Assembly (NCBI GenBank): GCA_009392075.1
Contig: VFHG01000085.1
Location: 1-9,980, forward strand
Length of the DNA: 9,980 nt
Source: SAR202 cluster bacterium
GTDB taxonomy: Bacteria; Chloroflexota; Dehalococcoidia; UBA3495
Direction of reading: 5' to 3'
Shown: positions 1 to 5,381 of the stretch, piece by piece
Layout of the letters: each line of letters begins with the position of its first letter
Position numbering within the stretch: the first letter of the stretch is position 1
Notes under the pieces: generated by a model
Database searches by the model: none
What the model was told of the DNA's origin: nothing
Seen by the model: only the letters and a program-made list of their open reading frames with translations
Made by a program: the position numbers and the translations under genes

Positions 1-183
1 CTCCAAGCCCTGTTTGGCCACTTCGGCGGTGGCATTGTCGGAAGACATAGGACGGTCGAAGGTGAGCAGCACGATCTTCCGTTGCGTTTTTCCGTTGAAG
101 GGTCTGGCCGGAAAGTTGTCCGAGAAGACCTGGGAATGGCAGTAGCCATACTTGGCCGCCGAGCTCCGTATCAGTTTACTCAT
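1..183 (-). CDS. Hypothetical protein, N-terminal part only
   Basis: A minus-strand reading frame opens with ATG at 183-181 and stays open for 61 codons to the left edge, so only the N-terminus is visible. It begins MSKLIRSSAAKYGYC and later carries KIVLLTFDRPMSSDN. There is no signal peptide or membrane segment. The ATG is the only usual start, because an in-frame TAA lies nine codons upstream (210-208) with no ATG, GTG or TTG between. No good Shine-Dalgarno site is visible. It follows the cupin gene on the same strand after 78 bases, so the two could be co-transcribed. I do not recognise the family. Codon choice looks like the neighbouring genes, which supports its being real. Confidence 0.55.
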   Translation of the reverse strand, partial: MSKLIRSSAAKYGYCHSQVFSDNFPARPFNGKTQRKIVLLTFDRPMSSDNATAEVAKQGLE

Positions 184-261
184 GTTGTAGCCGAAAAGAA
201 GTACAGATTACATGCGATGTCCTGAGCCTATCCATCGTGAGGTTCGGGTTCCTGAGACCAC

Positions 262-618
262 TTACGAATCCGCCGCCACGCGTTGGAAAGAAGTCTTGGG
301 AAAAGACGCCAACAAAACAGCCTTTGCGCCCGAGTGGTTGATGAAGCCGTGCTTCACGCCGGCAGGGGCCAGCACGGTGTCGCCGGGACCCAGGTTGACA
401 ACCTCATCGCCCAGCACCGCTTCAAGTTGCCCTTCTACTATGACCATTGCCTCTTCGGTGTCGGGGTGGATGTGGGTGGTGACTTGGGCGCCCGGTGCAA
501 TCTCCAAATGGCCCACCCATAGCGATTTTGCCCCGTGGCTGGCGTCCACCAGTATTGTCCTAGGGATACCTGGGTAACCCTCTTCCGTCTTGGCATCCAC
601 CCGGTACAAGATAGGCAT
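262..618 (-). CDS. Small single-domain cupin protein
   Basis: This is a 118-residue cupin_2-type beta-barrel protein, probably cytoplasmic and metal-binding. Motif 1, G(X)5HXH(X)4E(X)6G, is complete at residues 43-63 (G43, H49, H51, E56, G63). Motif 2, G(X)5PXG(X)2H(X)3N, is complete at 79-94 (P85, G87, H90, N94). All four usual metal ligands (H49, H51, E56, H90) are therefore present. The length suits a stand-alone monocupin. I chose ATG at 618-616 over the adjacent in-frame TTG (621-619) because AGGAGG lies six bases before it. A 10-base-arm inverted repeat lies 25 bases upstream and may be an operator. Such cupins include dioxygenases, isomerases and small-molecule sensors, and nothing here tells which. 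Confidence 0.88.
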   Translation of the reverse strand: MPILYRVDAKTEEGYPGIPRTILVDASHGAKSLWVGHLEIAPGAQVTTHIHPDTEEAMVIVEGQLEAVLGDEVVNLGPGDTVLAPAGVKHGFINHSGAKAVLLASFPKTSFQRVAADS

Positions 619-642
619 CAAAACCCTCCTAGCTACTGGGCC

Positions 643-669
643 GATCGCCGATACTAATAATCAGCGATC
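643..669. promoter_or_regulatory. Inverted repeat upstream of the cupin gene
   Basis: GATCGCCGAT (643-652) and ATCAGCGATC (660-669) form arms that pair in nine of ten positions, with one C-A mismatch, around a seven-base AT-rich loop. It lies 25 bases before the cupin ATG and about 50 bases before the tRNA on the other strand. It has no following T-run, so it is not a terminator. It could be a regulator operator or a hairpin in the cupin leader. That role is inferred from position only. Confidence 0.35.
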
Positions 670-674
670 AGGCA

Positions 675-705
675 TTGCCGAATCCCGCCAAACATATCGT
701 ATAAT
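675..705 (+). promoter_or_regulatory. Candidate promoter of tRNA-Leu
   Basis: A perfect -10 hexamer TATAAT lies at 700-705, twelve bases before the mature tRNA 5' end. A weak -35 (TTGCCG, 675-680) precedes it with a 19-base spacer, longer than the ideal 17. The -10 is convincing and the -35 is tentative. Confidence 0.55.
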
Positions 706-717
706 ACCAATCGATGT

Positions 718-803
718 GCCGAAGTGGCGAAATGGTAGACGCGCTGGTCTCAAAAACCAGTGGGGGTGACCCCGTGTCAGTTCGACTCTGACCTTCGGCA
801 CCA
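718..803 (+). tRNA. tRNA-Leu (anticodon CAA), CCA encoded
   Basis: The acceptor arms GCCGAAG (718-724) and CTTCGGC (793-799) pair fully and are followed by discriminator A and an encoded CCA. The anticodon stem CTGGT/ACCAG (744-748, 756-760) encloses the loop CTCAAAA, giving anticodon CAA at 751-753, which reads UUG codons. The T arm GTCAG-TTCGACT-CTGAC is at 776-792. A long GC-rich variable arm (GGGG...CCCC) marks it as a class II tRNA, as expected for leucine. It stands alone with its own promoter and terminator. No integrase or duplicated 3' end is visible nearby, so there is no sign that it serves as an attachment site. Confidence 0.97.
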
Positions 804-824
804 ACCAATTCTAGGCACAAAAAA

Positions 825-859
825 CCCCCGGATCTAACATCTGGGGGCTTTTCCTTTTT
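825..859 (+). terminator. Rho-independent terminator after tRNA-Leu
   Basis: CCCCCGGA (825-832) pairs with TCTGGGGG (840-847), eight pairs with one G-T wobble, around a seven-base loop. CTTTTCCTTTTT follows. It starts 21 bases after the tRNA CCA and also insulates the downstream transporter gene from tRNA transcription. Confidence 0.9.
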
Positions 860-898
860 GGCCGATTTGGGCCGATTTGTAACAAATGTTTAACAAAC
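860..898 (+). repeat. 10-bp tandem repeat followed by TGTnnAACAAA-like boxes
   Basis: GGCCGATTTG occurs twice head to tail (860-869 and 870-879). It runs into TTTGTAACAAA (876-886), a perfect palindrome around one base, and then the related TGTTTAACAAAC (887-898). The block lies between the tRNA terminator and the transporter's leader, where operators are expected. The repeats are seen directly; a regulatory role is inferred. Confidence 0.5.
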
Positions 899-932
899 GT
901 CCGGAAAGTTAGGCAAAATTAAAGGGGAACCC

Positions 933-971
933 GTGACTAAACCACCCCTGAATGCGGGGACTGGGATTTGA
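933..971 (+). CDS. Possible 12-codon leader ORF before the MFS gene
   Basis: A short frame GTG...TGA encodes MTKPPLNAGTGI. AAAGGGG (921-927) sits five bases before its GTG, a better ribosome site than anything before the downstream transporter start. Its stop TGA (969-971) overlaps the transporter's TTG (968-970) in the sequence TTGA. This arrangement would suit translational coupling or reinitiation. It is too short to judge by composition, so it may also be a chance frame or the true N-terminus of the transporter separated by a frameshift. Confidence 0.3.
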   Translation: MTKPPLNAGTGI

Positions 972-2236
972 CGACTCCCGAGACGACCAAAGCCGTAGTG
1001 AACCAAGCCGGGTATCGGCGTCGTATCGCCATCGTTTGGGGTGACCGCGCATTTCGCTGGTACTGGATCAGCGTCGTTACCCAGGCACTGGCTCTGGGTA
1101 TGCAGTTTTTGGTGATTGGGTGGCTGGTTCTGGAAATCACGGGCTCCTCAGCTCAGTTGGGCTTGGTCATCTCCCTGTACGGCATCCCGAATGTCTCGAT
1201 CCTGCTGGTGGCAGGCGTCGTTGCCGACCGGTTCCAGCGCCGTTATGTGCTGATGACGACCCAAGCAGCGGTGGCTGGCATCGTTGCGGCATTGGCCTTC
1301 CTGACCGTCACTGACCTTGTCCTTGTTTGGCACGTATATGCCGCCGCCGTTCTGCTGGGTGTTACGCAAGGCGTTAACATGCCGGCCCGGACGACGATGA
1401 TCGGTGACTTGGTTGAAGAGCACTCGATATTAGACGGCGTGGCGTTGAACTCCGCAGCGATGCAGGCCGGGAGCATTATCGGTCCACCGTTAGCTGGGGC
1501 CGTCATTGAAGTGTGGGGGTTGGCCGCCAGCTTATTCGTTATCGTCGGTTGTTACTTTGTCAGCGTAATCTGCGTCGCCAAGATCGGCCGCACTCGCCAG
1601 TCGGACTACACTGCGAGGCGGTCAGTCCTCAGCGACTTCATTGAAGGGCTGACCTACGTCAAGAATAGTCCTCTGCTACTGACGATAATCATAGTTGTCG
1701 TCACATTCGGCGCCTTTGGCATGGCGCACAACCATATTGTTCCAGCGATGGCCAAAGATGTTATGGGTACGGGCGCTGCAGGCGTAGGATTGCTCTTTTT
1801 AGGTTCGGGGATCGGGGCGTTTATCGGCAGCCTCATCTTGCCGATGATTCAAAACGCCAGCGTCTACCGTTCGCTCTTATTCAGCTTGGTGATTTTTACC
1901 CTGATCCTAACGCTCTTTGCCTGGGCGAGCTCTTTCTGGGTCTCATGGGTACTCTTCCTTTTCGTAGGTTTAGTGGGGAAAGGCCTGGTCTGGCCTCTGG
2001 CAACGACCGTGGTCCAACTGGAGACTCCCATAGATGTTCGAGGCCGGGTTATGGGGGTGTTGCATATCACCCCGGCTGTCCACTACCTAGGCGCCTATCC
2101 CTTGGCACTGGCTGCGGGGCAATGGGACTGGGGATTCGCGATAACCGGGTCCGCTATGATCAGCCTGTTCGTGACGGTCTGGTTCGCGGTGGCACGCAGA
2201 GGGGCGCCGACGATCAGCAGGCAGACGGCGGGTTAG
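968..2236 (+). CDS. MFS transporter, exporter-like (MFS_3 / EntS type)
   Basis: This 422-residue inner-membrane protein has about twelve hydrophobic segments and matches the major facilitator exporters of the MFS_3/enterobactin-exporter type, which usually run to 400-430 residues. The loop 2-3 signature GVVADRFQRR is at residues 83-92. The segment NMPARTTMIGDLV (137-149) and the following LNSAAMQAGSIIGPPLAG are typical of this branch. It is probably a proton-driven efflux pump; the substrate is unknown. An in-frame stop at 938-940 rules out a longer frame, and TTG (968) is the first possible start. It overlaps the stop of a small leader ORF. GTG at 998 is an alternative start, but neither has a good ribosome site of its own. 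It is not clearly linked to its neighbours. Confidence 0.85.
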   Translation: MTTPETTKAVVNQAGYRRRIAIVWGDRAFRWYWISVVTQALALGMQFLVIGWLVLEITGSSAQLGLVISLYGIPNVSILLVAGVVADRFQRRYVLMTTQAAVAGIVAALAFLTVTDLVLVWHVYAAAVLLGVTQGVNMPARTTMIGDLVEEHSILDGVALNSAAMQAGSIIGPPLAGAVIEVWGLAASLFVIVGCYFVSVICVAKIGRTRQSDYTARRSVLSDFIEGLTYVKNSPLLLTIIIVVVTFGAFGMAHNHIVPAMAKDVMGTGAAGVGLLFLGSGIGAFIGSLILPMIQNASVYRSLLFSLVIFTLILTLFAWASSFWVSWVLFLFVGLVGKGLVWPLATTVVQLETPIDVRGRVMGVLHITPAVHYLGAYPLALAAGQWDWGFAITGSAMISLFVTVWFAVARRGAPTISRQTAG

Positions 2237-2331
2237 GACTTTCGTAACACCTTAAGCCTCGCGCGAGCCAGACTCACTGAGATTTCTCCGGCCCACCGAG
2301 TAGAGCGGCGTGCAGCGCGTGATAAGCTACT

Positions 2332-2355
2332 CCAACGTAATTCGGCAGACGTTGG
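2332..2355. repeat. Weak inverted repeat upstream of the lipoprotein gene
   Basis: CCAACG (2332-2337) and CGTTGG (2350-2355) are perfect 6-base arms around a 12-base spacer, ending 22 bases before the lipoprotein ATG. There is no T-run. It is the only structure I see in the 141-base gap after the first MFS gene, and it could be chance. Confidence 0.25.
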
Positions 2356-2377
2356 CGGGTTGATCTGGAAGCCAATC

Positions 2378-2782
2378 ATGAGTAAAAAACTATTTTCCGC
2401 AGTCATCCTACTGGTTCTCCTGGCGGTACTAGTTGCCTGCGAGACCGAAACAGGCATCGCGAAAGACATCGTGGACCAGGAACCCGATTTCCGTGTGTCG
2501 GCTGCACAGATGGTTGCCGACTACGAGGCCAGCGAGTCTGCCGCCGACGACATGTATAAAGGGCAGGTGGTCGTGGTTACCGGCGTCATCAGCGAAGTCT
2601 ACCGGGGCTTCCTCTATACACCGTACGTAGAATTGGAAGCCGGCGTGCGATGCAGCTTCAGTGATAATGAAGACCCGGTCATGATCACGTTGGAAGAAGG
2701 CCAAACGGTATCAATGAAGGGTCGGGGCGACAGACTCCTGTTTGGTGTAGAGCTCAGAGGCTGCACCGTAGAAGAACCATAA
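2378..2782 (+). CDS. OB-fold lipoprotein (tRNA_anti-like domain)
   Basis: This 134-residue precursor is exported and lipid-anchored. The N-terminus MSKK is followed by a hydrophobic stretch (5-19) and the lipobox LVAC with the modified cysteine at C21, so about 114 residues would remain after cleavage. Residues 40-131 match the tRNA_anti-like OB-fold found in small secreted proteins: an amphipathic helix with YKGQVVVVTG (60-69), RCSFSD (91-96), EEGQTVSMKGRG (106-117) and a final LRGC. C92 and C129 may pair. I chose ATG at 2378 over the upstream in-frame TTG (2360) because GGAAG lies six bases before it and it gives a standard signal peptide. The role is unknown: the family binds ligands on an OB-fold, but its targets outside the cell are not established. 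It appears monocistronic. Confidence 0.8.
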   Translation: MSKKLFSAVILLVLLAVLVACETETGIAKDIVDQEPDFRVSAAQMVADYEASESAADDMYKGQVVVVTGVISEVYRGFLYTPYVELEAGVRCSFSDNEDPVMITLEEGQTVSMKGRGDRLLFGVELRGCTVEEP

Positions 2783-2857
2783 GCAGACGCGTTAGCCATC
2801 AGCCTGCTCAAAAACGCCCCACATCAAGCGTCAAGGCAGCTGGTTATTTGGCTCCCC

Positions 2858-2926
2858 CTACCTGACAGCATCAACCAATGCTTTTTCAATGGCCTCAACA
2901 TCGTTGAAATCGGCGGTGATCCCCAA
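2858..2926 (-). pseudogene. Possible C-terminal gene remnant
   Basis: On the minus strand, 22 codons read LGITADFNDVEAIEKALVDA followed by VR and TAG. This looks like the acidic helical C-terminus of a cytoplasmic enzyme. A stop (TAG, 2929-2927) lies directly before it, and no start with a ribosome site exists. The rest of any parent gene is absent. It is either a decayed fragment or a chance frame. The natural-looking residue order is the only evidence. Confidence 0.2.
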
Positions 2927-2933
2927 CTAAACT
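2904..2933 (+). promoter_or_regulatory. Candidate promoter of the small membrane protein gene
   Basis: TTGAAA (2904-2909) and TAAACT (2928-2933) are separated by 18 bases. The predicted RNA start is near 2940, giving a leader of about 39 bases with GGAGG before the ATG. The -10 lies inside AACTAAACTTA, an 11-mer repeated before the heme monooxygenase gene. Confidence 0.45.
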
Positions 2934-2978
2934 TATGTAACCTGTGGCGTTAATCGCCCAACTTCTCCGGAGGCGGCA

Positions 2979-3215
2979 ATGCTAGTCCTAGCCATCGTCA
3001 TTGGCGGCATCATTGGCGGCATTGTCGCCGCTCTTGGCCTGCTTCTGGTCCGTGGAGACTTGGGGCTTCGGCTGCCCAGAGCATTGGACCCGGAATACCG
3101 ACACCGTGAAGTAGTAAATTGCGGGATCATGATGGCGACTGGAATGAAAGCGGGTTCAGTTGGGGCCGCCATCGGAGCTGTGGCGGGTCTCGTCGTCTAC
3201 AAACTGGCCTCTTGA
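2979..3215 (+). CDS. Small membrane protein with two helices, function unknown
   Basis: This 78-residue protein has two membrane segments, residues 3-24 and about 53-75. They are joined by a polar, charged loop containing RGDLGLRLPRALDPEYRHRE. Both segments are glycine- and alanine-rich with close-packing patterns (GGIIGGIVAALG; GSVGAAIGAVAG), which suggests helix packing or oligomerisation. ATG at 2979 has GGAGG five bases upstream, a strong ribosome site that supports its being expressed. I do not recognise the family; the glycine-zipper-like second segment recalls small membrane proteins in general and is not diagnostic. A candidate promoter lies just upstream, so it may be its own unit. 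Confidence 0.65.
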   Translation: MLVLAIVIGGIIGGIVAALGLLLVRGDLGLRLPRALDPEYRHREVVNCGIMMATGMKAGSVGAAIGAVAGLVVYKLAS

Positions 3216-3272
3216 CCCTGGGCTGACCGCCCACTTGCCCCCACCTCGGATTCAAGAGAGAATCAATCTAAC

Positions 3273-3278
3273 TAAACT
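3273..3278 (+). promoter_or_regulatory. Candidate -10 element of the heme monooxygenase gene
   Basis: TAAACT lies within the same 11-mer AACTAAACTTA (3270-3280) found at 2925-2935. It is 39 bases before the ATG. A possible -35, TTCAAG (3251-3256), is 16 bases upstream and weak. Confidence 0.35.
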
Positions 3279-3317
3279 TAATTGAGTGCCAGCGGATGTA
3301 CGGCGGCGAGTAAAGAT

Positions 3318-3623
3318 ATGTACGCAGTTACCAACAGGATCAGGGTCGAGAACGGCCACGGCGACGACATGGAAGAGGTTTTTAGAAAACGAGGTGGAGT
3401 CCAGAACGAGCCGGGCTTCAAAAGCTTCGAGTTGTGGCGCCTGGATAAAGAGGACGAACACGAAGTTTGTATGGTGGTGACGCACTGGGAGTCAGAAGAC
3501 GACTTCAAGAACTGGACCAGGAGCGACTCATTCAAGGAGTCCCATGCAGGCCCCCACCCGACCTATATTTTGGGGGGAGAGCTGGCCACCTACGACGTTA
3601 AGATTTCTATCGTGAAAGACTAG
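3318..3623 (+). CDS. Heme-degrading monooxygenase, IsdG/HmoA type (ABM fold)
   Basis: This 101-residue protein has the antibiotic-biosynthesis-monooxygenase (ABM) dimeric ferredoxin-like fold. The start MYAVTNRIRV is typical of IsdG/HmoA enzymes, which open the heme ring with O2 and release iron in the cytoplasm. The three residues known to be essential in IsdI (Asn6, Trp66, His76) fall here at exactly N6, W66 and H76, in the contexts VTNRI, FKNW and KESHA. The PGF turn is at 32-34 and THWES at 55-59. I chose ATG at 3318 over the in-frame TTG at 3282 because the family begins exactly here; the ribosome site (GGCGAG) is modest. No heme uptake genes are adjacent, so it may serve heme turnover, or heme toxicity, rather than iron theft. 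A terminator follows. Confidence 0.85.
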   Translation: MYAVTNRIRVENGHGDDMEEVFRKRGGVQNEPGFKSFELWRLDKEDEHEVCMVVTHWESEDDFKNWTRSDSFKESHAGPHPTYILGGELATYDVKISIVKD

Positions 3624-3658
3624 CCTAAAAGACTGGCAAGTGCAGCTTCCGGAAAATT

Positions 3659-3696
3659 AAAAGAGCTTCCCGATCTTATCGAGGAGCTCTTTTTTG
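3659..3696. terminator. Bidirectional rho-independent terminator
   Basis: AAAAGAGCTTCCCGAT (3659-3674) and ATCGAGGAGCTCTTTT (3678-3693) form a 16-position stem with one wobble and one mismatch around a CTT loop. It has an A-run on the left and a T-run (to 3695) on the right, so it can work on both strands. It sits between the convergent heme monooxygenase and SEC-C genes. Confidence 0.88.
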
Positions 3697-3726
3697 TGGC
3701 TGATTGACTCCTAGTCTTAGTACTTA

Positions 3727-3888
3727 CTATTTTCCGTGGCAGCGCTTGTACTTCTTGCCGCTGTTGCAGGGGCATTTGGCATTCCGGCCAATCTTGCCCT
3801 GCTCTGGCTGCATGGTCCGCTTCTCATTGCAGAAAGCACAGGTGCAGGCCGCCGGATGATCGCTGTACCAGTTGGTCCTAGTGGACAT
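3727..3888 (-). CDS. SEC-C motif zinc-binding mini-protein
   Basis: This 53-residue protein ends in a full SEC-C motif. C39-P-C41 and C50-H51 match the CXCX8CH zinc ligand pattern, and the surrounding KCPCNSGKKYKRCHGK is close to the C-terminus of SecA, where the motif binds SecB and ribosomes. A second cysteine cluster, C15-T-C17-A-F-C20, lies near the N-terminus and may help bind metal. The protein is basic and soluble. ATG at 3888-3886 has GGGAAG just upstream, with rather short spacing. A plausible promoter lies 50-75 bases further up. It is far too short to be SecA; small stand-alone SEC-C proteins are widespread and mostly of unknown role. It is easily missed by gene finders that use a length cutoff. 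Confidence 0.8.
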   Translation of the reverse strand: MSTRTNWYSDHPAACTCAFCNEKRTMQPEQGKIGRNAKCPCNSGKKYKRCHGK

Positions 3889-3935
3889 TGCTTCCCAATC
3901 GCCAGAAATAAATCAGGGAAAAACCCCGTAACCCC

Positions 3936-3964
3936 ATCCTACAACCCCAGCATTTCCGGTACAA
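3936..3964 (-). promoter_or_regulatory. Candidate promoter of the SEC-C gene
   Basis: Reading the minus strand, TTGTAC (3964-3959), a 17-base spacer and TAGGAT (3941-3936) make a moderate sigma-70-like promoter. The leader would be about 40 bases. Three GGGG runs lie on this strand across the spacer and leader. Confidence 0.35.
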
Positions 3965-4007
3965 GACGCCAAATCGCTGAACTAGCCTTCCTGTAGCCCC
4001 GATAAAC

Positions 4008-4022
4008 GCGGCGAACCGCCGC
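4008..4022. repeat. Short GC-rich hairpin in a divergent intergenic region
   Basis: GCGGCG (4008-4013) and CGCCGC (4017-4022) are perfect arms around AAC. There is no T-run on either strand, so it is not a typical terminator. It sits between the divergent SEC-C and CoA-transferase promoters. Its function is unknown. Confidence 0.35.
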
Positions 4023-4042
4023 AGTAGACCCGGCGAGGCGGT

Positions 4043-4071
4043 TTGGGGGATACTACATGCCTGTGTAATAT
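4043..4071 (+). promoter_or_regulatory. Candidate promoter of the CoA-transferase operon
   Basis: TTGGGG (4043-4048), a 17-base spacer and TAATAT (4066-4071) precede the first CoA-transferase. The RNA start would be near 4078, giving a leader of about 26 bases. The -10 is good and the -35 poor, which could mean activator dependence. Confidence 0.45.
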
Positions 4072-4103
4072 CCCCTCGAACATCCATTGACCTTGGAGTA
4101 ACC

Positions 4104-5381
4104 ATGCCCGGTGCCCAATCCGGCGTTCCAGACGGAATCGATTTCCTGCTGGCGCCCTATCGTGTCCTGGACCTGACTGACGAACGGGGCCTGCTGGCTG
4201 GGAAGATTCTGGCCGACCTGGGCGCCGACGTAGTCCAGATCGAGCCACCGGGCGGCAATCCAGCCCGGAACATCGGCCCCTTCTATGGTGACGACCCTCA
4301 GCCCGAAAAAAGCCTTTTTTGGTGGGCCTACGCCGCCAACAAGCGGAGTATCACCCTGGACCTGGAGCAGAAAGGCGGACAGGCCCTCCTGAAAAAAATG
4401 GTCGCCGAGGCGGACTTTCTCGTCGAGTCCTTTGCCCCCGGTTATCTAGACACTCTTGGGCTCGGTTATGACCTGTTAGCCGAGATCAACCCCAAGTTGG
4501 TTATGGTTTCCATCACACCGTTTGGGCAAGACGGCCCCTACTCCAACTATCAGGCCACGGACATCGTCGGCATGGCTTTGGGCGGGTTCATGTACCTGAC
4601 CGGAGACGACGACCGCGCCCCCATCCGGATCAGCTTCCCCCATTTCTACCTCCACGGCGGAGCGGCTGGCGCCACGGCCGCCATGTTGGCCCACACCTAC
4701 CGCATCACCAGCGGGCAGGGCCAATACGTGGATGTTTCCTGCCAGCAGGCCGTGGCCAAGACCTTGGCCCACGCCCCACAGATATGGGACATCGAAGGCG
4801 CGATACTGAAGCGGATGGGCGTTTACCGGCAGACCTCAGGCGAGAACCGGGTGCGCATCAACTGGCCCTGCAAAGACGGTTATGTCAACTATATGGTCCA
4901 GGGCGGGTCTGTCGCCTACAGCACCCGGGCATTGTTGGAATGGATGAAAGAGGACAACTTCGACACCGCCGACCTGGACATTATCGATTGGGAGAAGATG
5001 GGATACGGGGCGATCACTCCGGAACTGATGGACCAATTGGGCGGGCCTCTAGGAGATTTTTTTAAGGGCCATACCAGAGCAGAGTTAGTGCAAGGCAGTC
5101 TCGACCGCCGCATTTTGCTGTTTCCGGTAGCCACTCCGTCGGCGCTGCAAGACCATCCGCAGCTTGAGGCCCGCGGTTACTTCAAGGAACTGGAGCACCC
5201 GGAACTTGGTGCGACCGTCCAGTATCCTGGGGCGTTCGTCAAGTCGGGAGACGGTGGAGACATCGCCGGCATCTACAGGCGGCCGCCACTGATCGGCGAG
5301 CACAACACAGTGATTTTCCAGGGGGAGTTGGGTATTACCGGCTCGGAGCTTGAGTCCCTGAAGCGCAGCGGAATTATATGA
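4104..5381 (+). CDS. CaiB/BaiF (class III) CoA-transferase, subunit lacking the catalytic Asp
   Basis: This 425-residue protein belongs to the class III CoA-transferases, which move CoA between organic acids through an aspartyl-CoA mixed anhydride. Family landmarks are present: LLAGKILADLGADVVQIEPP (30-49), AANKRSITLDL (77-87), VSITPFGQDGPY (135-146), GQGQYVDVS (204-212), and the C-terminal HPQLEARGYF and LIGEHN. The catalytic Asp (Asp169 in formyl-CoA transferase) should fall at residue 182. Ungapped counts from LTG before it and GQGQ after it both place Tyr182 there, within PHFYLHGG. So it is probably not active alone. Its stop overlaps the next gene's start (ATGA), and that partner has the Asp, which suggests a heteromer like BbsEF or SmtAB. 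ATG at 4104 has GGAG five bases upstream. The substrate is unknown. Confidence 0.92.
   Translation: MPGAQSGVPDGIDFLLAPYRVLDLTDERGLLAGKILADLGADVVQIEPPGGNPARNIGPFYGDDPQPEKSLFWWAYAANKRSITLDLEQKGGQALLKKMVAEADFLVESFAPGYLDTLGLGYDLLAEINPKLVMVSITPFGQDGPYSNYQATDIVGMALGGFMYLTGDDDRAPIRISFPHFYLHGGAAGATAAMLAHTYRITSGQGQYVDVSCQQAVAKTLAHAPQIWDIEGAILKRMGVYRQTSGENRVRINWPCKDGYVNYMVQGGSVAYSTRALLEWMKEDNFDTADLDIIDWEKMGYGAITPELMDQLGGPLGDFFKGHTRAELVQGSLDRRILLFPVATPSALQDHPQLEARGYFKELEHPELGATVQYPGAFVKSGDGGDIAGIYRRPPLIGEHNTVIFQGELGITGSELESLKRSGII

Noticed and set aside
718..900. tRNA-Leu as an integration site of a mobile element
   Set aside because: There is no integrase, no repeat of the tRNA 3' end and no phage-like gene in the window. 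The tRNA is followed directly by its own terminator.
3924..3957. Possible G-quadruplex on the minus strand (three GGGG runs before the SEC-C gene)
   Set aside because: Only three close G-runs are present; a fourth (GGG) is about 27 bases away in the ribosome site, so a stable quadruplex is doubtful.
3878..4105. 75-codon minus-strand frame over the SEC-C / CoA-transferase gap
   Set aside because: It has no Shine-Dalgarno site, overlaps the SEC-C start and the CoA-transferase start, and has unremarkable composition.
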